Shown here piece by piece: positions 15,165-20,701 of a stretch of 22,329 nt of DNA. The stretch covers positions 1 through 22,329 of the IMG/VR virus record IMGVR_UViG_3300016457_001468; one strand, 5' to 3'. Source of the stretch: a virus. A model generated the notes under the pieces. It searched no databases. It was not told the DNA's origin and saw only the letters and a list, made by a program, of their open reading frames with translations. Position 1 is the first letter of the stretch. Every line of letters starts with the position of its first letter. The position numbers and the translations under genes are program-made.

Positions 15165-15460
15165 TTTTCATCCTCTCCTTCGGGCAGCCGCGCCTCGGAG
15201 TTTGAGATATTCGTCTGAAGCGATGGAAACAACCGCTCCAAAAGCACCACGGCGTATGCTATCAAGTCCTCTAAGTTGTCACACTTAGTATGAGAATCGA
15301 TGCCCTGCTGTACTCTGAATAGCTTAATCCGCATGATACTTAGCAGGTCGTTCTCGTTCATCAGTTCCAGAGGCTCAGGGTCTTTGTACTTCGTCTCGCC
15401 CTTCTCAAGTTTCTCAACACACCTCGTTGCCAAGAACTTATACCTTGTCTCCTTGATCAA
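15161..15460 (-). CDS. All-alpha phage protein, MazG/Nmad-like pattern
   Basis: A 99-residue protein starting with TTG at 15460 that overlaps the upstream stop, with GGAGATG upstream. The segment MRIKLFRVQQ followed by DNLEDLIAYAVVLLERLF matches the general pattern of small all-alpha phage proteins related to MazG-type nucleotide pyrophosphohydrolases and nucleotide-modification-associated domains, in which a DxxxDLxxYAxx helix is conserved. The metal-binding ExxE set is not obvious, so enzymatic activity is doubtful. Function is tentative. Confidence 0.62.
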   Translation of the reverse strand: MIKETRYKFLATRCVEKLEKGETKYKDPEPLELMNENDLLSIMRIKLFRVQQGIDSHTKCDNLEDLIAYAVVLLERLFPSLQTNISNSEARLPEGEDEK

Positions 15461-15708
15461 TTTTCATCTCCTCCTTCCTCATTCTCAGCTTCAACTGGCT
15501 CATAACATTCGAGCTCTCCGGTATAGCACTGGAAGATGCCGGTGATGCGTCCACGTTTGCGACAGAATTGGACGTTGCGCGGCGCACCTTCAAATGGCAC
15601 TTTGGTTCGATACCAATACTTGACCTGAGGGAAGTCGGGCGCGGCGGTACGAAGTTCTGCGTCGTAATGTGGTTCGTAATCCAGATGCCTACAGGGTACA
15701 TATCCCAT
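15457..15708 (-). CDS. Small hypothetical protein, first gene of operon 2
   Basis: An 83-residue protein from the ATG at 15708, with GGAGGTGA 8 nt upstream. It is Tyr- and Pro-rich with scattered cysteines (MGYVPCRHLDYEPHYD, QFCRKRGRITGIFQCYTGELECYEP), suggesting a small beta-rich fold. The tail (EAENEEGGDEN) contains the next gene's ribosome site. It is the first gene after a 900-bp stretch without genes, so the operon's promoter should lie just to its right. Confidence 0.68.
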   Translation of the reverse strand: MGYVPCRHLDYEPHYDAELRTAAPDFPQVKYWYRTKVPFEGAPRNVQFCRKRGRITGIFQCYTGELECYEPVEAENEEGGDEN

Positions 15709-15804
15709 ATTCGGTATCACCTCCGTATGATGATAGAAGATATGCGATGATAAGGCTACCGGTGGGATAACAAAAACCGGGAGATATGAACATGTCCGGC
15801 GGCT

Positions 15805-15850
15805 GAATATATCAGAAGAGGGTGGTGTGGGAAAGACCATGCTGATATAT
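15805..15850 (-). promoter_or_regulatory. Two candidate TATA boxes upstream of operon 2
   Basis: On the minus strand TGATATATTCAG (about 15804-15815) and TGATATATCAGC (about 15841-15852) lie about 100 and 140 nt before the first start codon of operon 2. Both resemble archaeal TATA elements and both contain near-palindromic TGATATATCA, so they could also be a regulator's paired operator. Either use implies a leader of some 70-110 nt, consistent with the Shine-Dalgarno site on the first gene. Confidence 0.3.
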
Positions 15851-15971
15851 CACGCTGGTGCGAATGAAAGATGTGGGCGAATGGTTTTACACGTGCGGGC
15901 GTAAGAAATTTCGATAGCGAGTGAAAATGACATGAGTACGTGGAGAAGCGGGACTGATAGACTTGTGATTC

Positions 15972-16017
15972 TGATATGGTGAATTGAATTTGATATGGTG
16001 AATTTGATATGGTGAAT
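15972..16017 (+). repeat. Three copies of a 13-bp iteron
   Basis: TGATATGGTGAAT occurs exactly at 15972-15984, 15991-16003 and 16005-16017 (steps 19 and 14 bp). Exact short direct repeats upstream of an operon are typical of binding sites for a replication initiator or repressor. They lie about 265-310 bp upstream of the first gene of operon 2. Confidence 0.7.
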
Positions 16018-16051
16018 GCCAGCAGCAAAGGATAAGCAAAGAGGCAATGGT

Positions 16052-16265
16052 AAGCATAGGAGACAAGAGCTATGGTTCAGGCAAGAAGCAGTCTAAGGCA
16101 TAGGAAGACAAGAGCTATGGTGAAGCCTTGTAAGCAGCGGTAAGGACGAGCAGCAGTGAGCAGCGGCGGCAACGAGCAGCAGTGAGCATAGTGAGAGCAG
16201 AGAGCTACGGCTGAGACAAGCAGCGAAGAGGCTACGGGCGGCAAGAGCAGCGGCGGCAACGAAGA
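16052..16265 (+). repeat. AGC/GAG-rich imperfect direct repeats
   Basis: This stretch is built from related short units. GCATAGG(A)AGACAAGAGC followed by TATGGT occurs twice (about 16054 and 16099), ACGAGCAGCAGTGAGCA occurs twice (about 16147 and 16174), and GAGCAGCGGCGGCAACGA occurs twice (about 16157 and 16245). AGCTAYGG recurs throughout. No reading frame on either strand has a ribosome site, so I regard it as noncoding; it may be part of an origin or regulatory region with the neighbouring iterons and inverted repeats. Confidence 0.6.
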
Positions 16266-16276
16266 ATGGGGCATAA

Positions 16277-16427
16277 GCGAATTCCCCCCCTCTGATGTTC
16301 TACGGAGAGGCACGCAGCACAGTTCAGCCGACTGGCGCAACCTTTCATAGCTATGGAAGCGGAGAGGGGGGGCGTTTCAGGGGGGGGAATTCGCCCTCGA
16401 AATGGAGACGATGCCGCTGCGTGCCTC
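16277..16427. repeat. Two interleaved perfect inverted repeats with G tracts
   Basis: Arm A, GCGAATTCCCCCCC (16277-16290), is the exact reverse complement of 16381-16394. Arm B, GAGGCACGCAGC (16307-16318), is the exact reverse complement of 16416-16427. The order is A B A' B', so the two helices cannot nest. A third G7 tract (16363-16372) can also pair with the C7 of arm A. Between them CTTTCATAGCTATGGAAG (about 16342-16359) is a near-perfect palindrome. No gene is supported here. Origin, pseudoknot-forming RNA or recombination site are possible. Confidence 0.7.
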
Positions 16428-16509
16428 CGGCGAGGGAGATAAGAACGGTAAAACGTGCGGGCGGGCGGAACAAGGCTGGGAGGTGGGTGGTGGGACTTGA
16501 ATTGGAATC

Positions 16510-16601
16510 TGAAGGGTATAGAGAACGGGAATTAGAGAAGAAAAAGAGAGGAAAAAAAGAGAGAAGCGGGAGAAGAGACGGAGGGAGGGAAGAAGAGATA
16601 C
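16510..16601 (-). terminator. Pyrimidine-rich tract after operon 1
   Basis: The plus strand is almost purely purine for about 90 bp, so a minus-strand transcript would contain a long U/C tract, including runs of seven and five U, directly after the last gene of operon 1 (stop at 16605). Archaeal terminators are U-rich tracts without an obligatory hairpin, so this is a plausible end for that transcript. Confidence 0.45.
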
Positions 16602-16604
16602 AGC

Positions 16605-16787
16605 CTAATCGTGGTTGTCTTGCGGCTCGGTCTGTTCTTCATAGAAGATGTAGATTGCATCATCGTTCGCGTCGTGCGCGGCAACGAAGATGTGCCGGAT
16701 CACTATGTTGGGCTGGTCGAGAAAACCGTTAATGTCTGCGATAGACTGCGGCGTACCTACGAAGAACCGGCGGAGTTTTAGACTCAT
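16605..16787 (-). CDS. Small hypothetical protein, last gene of operon 1
   Basis: A 60-residue protein from the ATG at 16787, with GGAGGTGA 6 nt upstream. A basic start (SLKLRRFFVG) is followed by strand-rich sequence (NIVIRHIFVAAHDANDDAIYIFYEE) and an acidic tail. No family recognised. Its start overlaps the stop of the zinc-ribbon gene upstream (ATGA). Confidence 0.66.
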   Translation of the reverse strand: MSLKLRRFFVGTPQSIADINGFLDQPNIVIRHIFVAAHDANDDAIYIFYEEQTEPQDNHD

Positions 16788-17140
16788 TCTTTATCACCTC
16801 CTCCTGACTCTGCCGATGTGATGCCTCGCATAGAACTGTCACCTGCAGTGAGATGCAGCAGTGCGAAGTGCAGCTCCTGATCACATACAGGGCAGATGAA
16901 CCATACGATCTTGCGATGGCGCTGGAGAGTGCGTTGGAATACACGCGCCAGCGCGAACAGGCGCGCGTGGCAAGCATCGCATTGCATTGGCGTTTCAAGG
17001 TATTCGTAGTGCGGCTTGCGCTTGCACAGGATGCAGCGGCGTGCGCAGTTGGGGCAAGTGGAATAATCGAAGTCAGGATGATCGCAACCGGGCTCCGGGC
17101 AACACGTACCCGGAGCACGGCGTAACTCTATGGCTGTCAC
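16784..17140 (-). CDS. Multi-zinc-ribbon protein
   Basis: A 118-residue protein with eleven cysteines arranged as zinc knuckles: Cys13/Cys14/Cys19, CPNC (Cys29, Cys32), Cys36/Cys39, CDAC (Cys54, Cys57) and CPVC (Cys83, Cys86). A basic helical hairpin (LFALARVFQRTLQRHRKIVW) separates the last pairs, the layout of an insertion within a zinc ribbon. It probably binds nucleic acid or protein. The start is uncertain: GGAGGTGA sits 8 nt before a GTG at 17140 and too close to the ATG at 17149, so I chose the GTG; a TTG at 17161 is the longest possibility. Confidence 0.72.
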   Translation of the reverse strand: MTAIELRRAPGTCCPEPGCDHPDFDYSTCPNCARRCILCKRKPHYEYLETPMQCDACHARLFALARVFQRTLQRHRKIVWFICPVCDQELHFALLHLTAGDSSMRGITSAESGGGDKE

Positions 17141-17148
17141 CGCAATCA

Positions 17149-17604
17149 TCACCTCCTGCAACGGCTCACCTGGATGAACATAGTCACCGCGAGCCGGATG
17201 ATGTACTCACCGAGCGCGTCCTCATCCACTTCCTCGTAGATGTCATCGGGCAATGCAAGGATCGCTTCTGACGCGGTACGTACACATGCACGCATGACCG
17301 GCGCGAGGACATCAACCTCATTGAGTGCGGCTTCTACACGCGCCTCGATATGCTGCTGCGGTTGTGGCTGTGGCTGTGGCTGGGACTGGGACTCCTGGGG
17401 CTCTTCAATCACTGAATTCTCCACTGCCTCCTGCTGCTCCAATTCTTCGATCATCTCCGATATTTCAAACCGCCCTAACTTGGAAAACGAGGAGAACCCT
17501 TTCTCCTGCTTGAACTCCTTGGGCGAGATGCCCAGGGAGTGTAACACAGCATACAGCTTCCTAATCTGCTGCTGAGATGCGAACTCGCCAACTTCCTCAC
17601 TCAT
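17149..17604 (-). CDS. Helical protein with Gln-Pro linker, recombination-type N-terminal motif
   Basis: A 151-residue protein from the ATG at 17604 (GGAGGTGG 6 nt upstream). Residues about 8-50 (SQQQIRKLYAVLHSLGISPKE then EISEMIEELEQQ) follow a motif found in phage recombination and replication proteins, where a three-helix module with a final xxASxxIxxL-like helix is common; I hold this loosely. A SQPQPQPQPQQ linker (about 77-88), encoded by a hexamer repeat at 17359-17397, joins it to a helical C-terminal domain. Function unknown. Confidence 0.66.
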   Translation of the reverse strand: MSEEVGEFASQQQIRKLYAVLHSLGISPKEFKQEKGFSSFSKLGRFEISEMIEELEQQEAVENSVIEEPQESQSQPQPQPQPQQHIEARVEAALNEVDVLAPVMRACVRTASEAILALPDDIYEEVDEDALGEYIIRLAVTMFIQVSRCRR

Positions 17605-17803
17605 TTTGTGCCACCTCCTCCACAAATGCCTTGATCTCTTTCCAATCGCCGAATGTGAGGACTAAAGAGCCGATCTCTTCGATACCCGTCGAAGTCAGGA
17701 GGAAGTCCGAAATTTCTATTCTGTCCGGGAAGACTCTGACCCAAATCTCCTCTCCTTCGTTCTCTCCGAAGATTCTTTTCACCTCAAACTCCTTTTCAAT
17801 CAT
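17597..17803 (-). CDS. Small hypothetical protein
   Basis: A 68-residue acidic protein (MIEKEFEVKRIFGENEGEE start) with alternating beta strands (EIWVRVFPDRIEISDFLL) and a final helix (WKEIKAFVEEVAQ). GGAGGTGA lies 9 nt before the ATG at 17803. It overlaps both neighbours by a few bases. No family recognised. Confidence 0.68.
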   Translation of the reverse strand: MIEKEFEVKRIFGENEGEEIWVRVFPDRIEISDFLLTSTGIEEIGSLVLTFGDWKEIKAFVEEVAQNE

Positions 17804-17976
17804 TCTCTTTTCTCACCTCCATCAGCATTGGATGACTCCGCTACATTTTTCTCCTCTAAGGCGCGAACACGCTTATCCAGCTCGGAGAGCCGCTGCGAGA
17901 AGGAAAGCAGCAAGGACTCGATAGAATCCGCCAGCTCGAACGCGGCGGCTATAATCTCCTCTATTTGTTCATTCAT
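17800..17976 (-). CDS. Small coiled-coil protein (58 aa)
   Basis: A 58-residue frame beginning MNEQIEEIIAAAFELADSIE, predicted as a single long amphipathic helix (to about residue 43) with Leu/Ile heptads, followed by a polar tail. The ATG has GGAGGTGA 7 nt upstream; the ribosome site and start codon lie in a 71-bp segment duplicated at 18488-18558. It overlaps the upstream stop (ATGA) and the next start. Confidence 0.68.
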   Translation of the reverse strand: MNEQIEEIIAAAFELADSIESLLLSFSQRLSELDKRVRALEEKNVAESSNADGGEKRE

Positions 17977-18040
17977 TCTTCTTTCACCTCCGATTTTTGA
18001 GGGGGAATAGAGATGCGGGATTCATCGCTCCCGCCCCGCT
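17970..18040 (+). repeat. 71-bp direct repeat, copy 1
   Basis: This segment matches 18488-18558 at 69 of 71 positions. It holds the last 20 or so codons of the 114-residue gene, the stop, the Shine-Dalgarno site and the first bases of the next gene (ATGAATG). Both mismatches fall in the coding part. Confidence 0.92.
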
Positions 18041-18317
18041 TCCTGCTCATGCCTTGCCCTAAGGCTACATAGAAACTATCCATGTCCGTCAGTTGCTTCG
18101 GATGGAGCAAACGAATCGGATGGAATCGCTCTCTTGGTGTATCACTATGAGAGAATTTCCCAACAAGAACGTCGGGATGCTCATATCCGAATCGCCAGGC
18201 TGCCCGTTTCTCCTGCGTGTTCAATCCCCACTTTCCTTTCCCATAGACCCTATTGAGAATCTTGATAGTCTCTTCGTCTTGGGAAAGGAGCTTCAAAACC
18301 TCCTCTTTCGTGTTCAT
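17973..18317 (-). CDS. Hypothetical protein (114 aa)
   Basis: A 114-residue protein. The N-terminal region is helical (EEVLKLLSQDEETIKILNRVYG), then comes a His/Arg-rich middle (GYEHPDVLVGKFSHSDTPRE, RFHPIRLLHPKQL) and a Ser/Gly-rich tail (RKRGGSDESRI). The tail is encoded in the duplicated 71-bp segment, whose second copy stands as a relic in front of the gene to the right. GGAGGTGA lies about 9 nt before the ATG. No family recognised. Confidence 0.7.
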   Translation of the reverse strand: MNTKEEVLKLLSQDEETIKILNRVYGKGKWGLNTQEKRAAWRFGYEHPDVLVGKFSHSDTPRERFHPIRLLHPKQLTDMDSFYVALGQGMSRKRGGSDESRISIPPQKSEVKEE

Positions 18318-18326
18318 TTCTTCTTT

Positions 18327-18494
18327 TCACCTCCTCATCTGCGATCGCGCACCTGAGTGCTCAATCAACAACGTTTGCCTCACAATCGCCTCAACGGCTG
18401 CTCTATCGTGAATCCCAAATAGAGCGCCGGTGTCGTCTCCAAATGCCTCATATAGACAGGATACAATCCTATCCTTCAAATCTTCGACATTCAT
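18327..18494 (-). CDS. Small hypothetical protein (55 aa)
   Basis: A 55-residue frame beginning MNVEDLKDRIVSCLYEAFGD, mostly helical, ending in SGARSQMRR where the next gene's ribosome site lies. Its ribosome site (GGAGGTGA, 7 nt spacing) and first seven bases are identical to those of the gene at 17800-17976 because both lie in the duplicated 71-bp segment. Beyond the start the two proteins are unrelated. Confidence 0.65.
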   Translation of the reverse strand: MNVEDLKDRIVSCLYEAFGDDTGALFGIHDRAAVEAIVRQTLLIEHSGARSQMRR

Positions 18495-18558
18495 TCTTCT
18501 TTCACCTCCGATTTTAGAGGGGGAATAAAGATGCGGGATTCATCGCTCCCGCCCCGCT
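18488..18558 (+). repeat. 71-bp direct repeat, copy 2 (relic of a gene end)
   Basis: This is the second copy of 17970-18040. Here the coding part, still open and differing by two amino-acid changes (Ser to Phe, Gln to Leu), is detached from any gene: it follows the stop of the zinc-ribbon gene and is out of frame with it. It supplies only the Shine-Dalgarno site and start codon to the gene at 18327-18494. Confidence 0.9.
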
Positions 18559-18752
18559 CACTCTCCAACATACCGGAGCCTTAACGGCGTGATCTCCTCA
18601 CCGCAATCTGCGCAGCGCCGATAATCGAAGTCCCAAATGATGTTATGACCGGTGAGCTCCAGCGCATTGAACTCATCACCTGTGTACACTCTGCCGCAGT
18701 GGTTACATTTCACCGTCTTCAAAGAGAGAAAAGAGGAGAGGGATGTCTGCAT
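18558..18752 (-). CDS. Zinc-ribbon protein
   Basis: A 64-residue protein with CNHC (Cys16, Cys19) and CADC (Cys47, Cys50), the two knuckles of a classical zinc ribbon separated by about 27 residues. GGAGGTG lies 6 nt before the ATG at 18752. Its stop coincides with the edge of the duplicated 71-bp segment, suggesting the duplication was inserted exactly behind this gene. Likely a nucleic-acid or protein adaptor; partner unknown. Confidence 0.74.
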   Translation of the reverse strand: MQTSLSSFLSLKTVKCNHCGRVYTGDEFNALELTGHNIIWDFDYRRCADCGEEITPLRLRYVGE

Positions 18753-18754
18753 CT

Positions 18755-18934
18755 TCAACACCTCCCTCCCTTGATGACTGAAAGATGGCGTACATAACCT
18801 TTTAGAGTTTGCCGCACACCGAAGGCATCTTTGTACACTACCGTGGCAATCTCGTTCTTAACGGCGACCACCTCGCCAGTAGCGAACCATATACCCGACC
18901 TGAAGACCTTCACCTTATCGCCTACTTTGACCAT
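18755..18934 (-). CDS. KOW/SH3-like small protein
   Basis: A 59-residue frame: MVKVGDKVKVFRSGIWFATG, then EVVAVKNEIATVVYKD and a C-terminal strand. The VGDKVKV.....GEVVAV....ATVVY pattern is that of a small five-stranded SH3-like barrel of the KOW type, which often binds RNA or ribosomal partners. AGAGGTGA lies 5 nt before the ATG at 18934. The tail (VIKGGRC) carries the next ribosome site. Confidence 0.68.
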   Translation of the reverse strand: MVKVGDKVKVFRSGIWFATGEVVAVKNEIATVVYKDAFGVRQTLKGYVRHLSVIKGGRC

Positions 18935-18939
18935 TTAAA

Positions 18940-19206
18940 TCACCTCTTCAACAACCGCGCAAAGAACATTGTGTTCAAATTAACGAACCGCCCACGTGTC
19001 CTCTTGCGCATATAGAACCAACCGATGCTGCCGACCTCTACCTTCCTTATGCCTTGTTCTACGAGCCAGGGCGTCCAACTGAGTATACGCTCTGCGAGCT
19101 TACTTCTCAACTGCTCCCACGTTATATTGCCATTGAACACCGTATTCTCCGGGAAGTCCTCAAATATGATGTCTATCTTGTGCTCCTTCTGTGGCATCTT
19201 CGACAA
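18940..19206 (-). CDS. Hypothetical protein (88 aa)
   Basis: An 88-residue protein with a central helix (TWEQLRSKLAERILSWTPWLVEQG), a following strand (KVEVGSIGWFYMRKRTRGRF) and a basic C-terminus. The TTG at 19206 has GGAGGTGA 6 nt upstream; an ATG three codons later is an alternative. No family recognised. Confidence 0.63.
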   Translation of the reverse strand: MSKMPQKEHKIDIIFEDFPENTVFNGNITWEQLRSKLAERILSWTPWLVEQGIRKVEVGSIGWFYMRKRTRGRFVNLNTMFFARLLKR

Positions 19207-19212
19207 CTCTCC

Positions 19213-19422
19213 TCACCTCCTGCATGTCCTGGATGTGGGAGAGTGATCCTCCCACAATTCCAATGTCTCAAATTCATCCTCAAGCCCGAACTCCTGCTCT
19301 GAATCCGGGATGCCGCCAAATTCCAGAACCTCATATTCTACTTCGCCGGTCTCTATATCCACTTTGGCGTATTCACATGCCACTATCTCACCAAATTCGT
19401 TTTCTATATCGCCTGATACCAT
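19213..19422 (-). CDS. Small acidic protein
   Basis: A 69-residue, very acidic protein (VSGDIENEFGEIVACEYAKV, then DIETGEVEYEVLEFGG and a Glu/Asp-rich tail). Short acidic virus proteins like this can mimic DNA or neutralise host proteins, but nothing specific supports that here. GGAGGAG lies 7 nt before the ATG at 19422. Confidence 0.65.
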   Translation of the reverse strand: MVSGDIENEFGEIVACEYAKVDIETGEVEYEVLEFGGIPDSEQEFGLEDEFETLELWEDHSPTSRTCRR

Positions 19423-19423
19423 T

Positions 19424-19756
19424 TTAATACTCCTCCCCGAATCTTGCATCAATCGTTATTTTCCTTCTCATTGTTGCTTCTGGATCATCATCGTACCAAA
19501 TTCCGAGCTGCTCCCACAAGCCTGTTAGTTTCAGGATCTCGGTTGCTCTGCTCCGTACCCTGTGCATAGCTTCTTTAGCATCGTGTGTATAATGCCCCTC
19601 ATGAAGAATCTTAAACTCATCTGGGACGGATAGGAAGATGGTAACATCAACCCACCCGTAAGCTGTCCCTCTGCCGCCTCGCACTCTAACGTTTTTGCTG
19701 CCAAATTCTTTGCTTAATGCCTTCTTAATCGCCCTGTTCCGCTCGTTGATGTTCAT
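19424..19756 (-). CDS. Conserved phage-type protein, LPD29-like
   Basis: A 110-residue protein. The N-terminal half (NRAIKKALSKEFGSKNVRVRG, given in part, then GRGTAYGWVDVTIFLSVPDE) resembles a small domain common in phage and mobile-element proteins: a helix followed by an RxxRG-type turn and two strands, similar to the domain called LPD29. The rest is helical (DAKEAMHRVRSRATEILK). GGGGGTG lies 9 nt before the ATG at 19756. The longer open frame upstream has no ribosome site. Function unknown. Confidence 0.7.
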   Translation of the reverse strand: MNINERNRAIKKALSKEFGSKNVRVRGGRGTAYGWVDVTIFLSVPDEFKILHEGHYTHDAKEAMHRVRSRATEILKLTGLWEQLGIWYDDDPEATMRRKITIDARFGEEY

Positions 19757-19757
19757 C

Positions 19758-20036
19758 TTAGCACGCACCCCCTTTGACTTCATGAAGGCTAAGATAGGTG
19801 TGCAACAGCTCTGCGGTCTTCCAGACCAGAACCGACTTCGCCCAACTGCAACAATCCACCAAATCAAGGCCATCTCCAATTTGAATCGTCGCCAATCCTC
19901 CTTTGATCATCGGGGGATATATCCTAATCATTATCCCTCGCACATACCCCTTTATGGCGTTCCGGCTGAGTGTGGCAGGCTCGCCACTGCCTGCCACTCC
20001 TATCTCTTCTTCCTCATACCCGAAGGTTTCCTCCAT
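19758..20036 (-). CDS. Hypothetical protein (92 aa)
   Basis: A 92-residue protein beginning MEETFGYEEEEIGVAGSGEP, with a beta-rich middle (GYVRGIMIRIYPPMIKGGLA, TIQIGDGLDLV) and a C-terminal helix. Its GGAGGTGA (7 nt before the ATG at 20036) lies directly behind the tRNA-like element. No family recognised. Confidence 0.66.
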   Translation of the reverse strand: MEETFGYEEEEIGVAGSGEPATLSRNAIKGYVRGIMIRIYPPMIKGGLATIQIGDGLDLVDCCSWAKSVLVWKTAELLHTYLSLHEVKGGAC

Positions 20037-20053
20037 CTTCTCTTCACCTCCGA

Positions 20054-20107
20054 TTGCCCCCACCGGGACTTGAACCCGGTGATGCGCCCAGTTCTGCGCA
20101 GGAGGCA
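20054..20107 (-). other. tRNA-like element lacking an anticodon arm
   Basis: Read on the minus strand, TGCCTCC (20107-20101) pairs with GGGGGCA (20061-20055). Between them lie a stem GCGC/GCGC with loop AGAACTGG, which has the AG...GG pattern of a D loop, and a perfect T arm, CCGGG-TTCAAGT-CCCGG, whose loop fits the TTCRANY consensus. There is no anticodon arm; only about three nucleotides join the D-like and T arms. With the discriminator it is 54 nt, without CCA. It lies exactly between two genes of operon 1. It may be a tRNA mimic, a processing or replication signal, or an attachment-site fragment of a host tRNA gene. Confidence 0.6.
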
Positions 20108-20251
20108 TTAACACCCAAATATCCTCGCTAAGAGGATCACAATTAGCCCAAAGACCAATATCTCCAGCAGTTCTATCACTCCGTATTTCCGCAGCAGATA
20201 GGCGGTCTTTGATAGCTTCCACCAGCGCTTTATACGCACCTTCATCCTCAT
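20108..20251 (-). CDS. Small single-span membrane protein
   Basis: A 47-residue protein from the ATG at 20251, overlapping the upstream stop (ATGA). A strongly basic N-terminus (MRMKVRIKRWWKLSKTAYLL) precedes one hydrophobic segment (VIELLEILVFGLIVILLARIF), so the positive part should stay in the cytoplasm. Size and layout resemble small viral membrane proteins such as holins or superinfection proteins. Its stop abuts the tRNA-like element. Confidence 0.65.
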   Translation of the reverse strand: MRMKVRIKRWWKLSKTAYLLRKYGVIELLEILVFGLIVILLARIFGC

Positions 20252-20430
20252 CTCTCTTTCCTCGCCTCCTCTTCCTTTATTCGTGCCCTGCTCCAGTGCC
20301 TCATGCAATACACACGCTCACCATTTTCAAGGATTGCGCACCCACAAGGAAATTGGCGCTTTACTTTCCTCTGCTCGTACTCGATGATTACACCATCATA
20401 ACTGCCGTGCAATTTGCCCTTCGCCCTCAT
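20248..20430 (-). CDS. Small zinc-finger-like protein, first gene of operon 1
   Basis: A 60-residue basic protein. Cys29, Cys31, Cys42 and His45 (CGC...YCMRHW) could hold one zinc. The N-terminal part has two strands (YDGVIIEYEQRKVKRQF), and the C-terminus is a charged helix. AGGAGTGA lies 9 nt before the ATG at 20430. It is the outermost minus-strand gene; everything to its right is the stem-loop-rich region. Confidence 0.68.
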   Translation of the reverse strand: MRAKGKLHGSYDGVIIEYEQRKVKRQFPCGCAILENGERVYCMRHWSRARIKEEEARKER

Positions 20431-20513
20431 CTCCCCCCATCACTCCTATCTTAATCTTATCTTTTCTTATCTTCTCTATTCTGATTTTTTTCGATTTTGA
20501 TTGGATTGAATTG

Positions 20514-20599
20514 AAGGGCGTGCGGGGGGATGGGCGCACGCCCTTGGATGGGTGGGGGATGCACGCTTGAGACACCATCAGAGTGACGTAAGCGTGCAT
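20514..20599. repeat. Two perfect inverted repeats between operon 1 and the RNA-like region
   Basis: AAGGGCGTGCG (20514-20524) pairs exactly with 20535-20545 around a 10-nt loop. ATGCACGCTT (20559-20568) pairs exactly with 20590-20599 around 21 nt. Neither is followed by a T tract on either strand, so they do not look like terminators. They lie between the divergent minus-strand operon and the plus-strand structured region, where operators or promoters would be expected. Confidence 0.65.
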
Positions 20600-20605
20600 G
20601 GTGGC

Positions 20606-20610
20606 TATAA
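20606..20610 (+). promoter_or_regulatory. Candidate TATA element for plus-strand RNA
   Basis: GGCTATAAG lies about 25 nt before the first G tract of the structured region (20633), the distance expected between an archaeal TATA box and a transcription start. It is a single short match, so it is weak evidence taken alone. Confidence 0.3.
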
Positions 20611-20701
20611 GCTACGGAAGCGTGCGAATGTCGGGGGGCTGCCGGCAAACGGCAGGCAGGCGGTTCACAACTGAGAGTAAGATGGCAGCCCCCCTTGCAT
20701 G

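Noticed and set aside
16295-16732. Plus-strand 145-codon frame.
   Set aside because: It is Arg/Gly/Glu-rich low complexity, overlaps the inverted repeats and the real minus-strand gene at 16605, and has no ribosome site.
20054-20130. Complete tRNA gene.
   Set aside because: No anticodon arm can be formed and no better 5' acceptor strand exists upstream within tRNA distance, also allowing for an intron.
20514-20545. Intrinsic terminator at the 11-bp inverted repeat.
   Set aside because: No T-rich run follows the hairpin on either strand.
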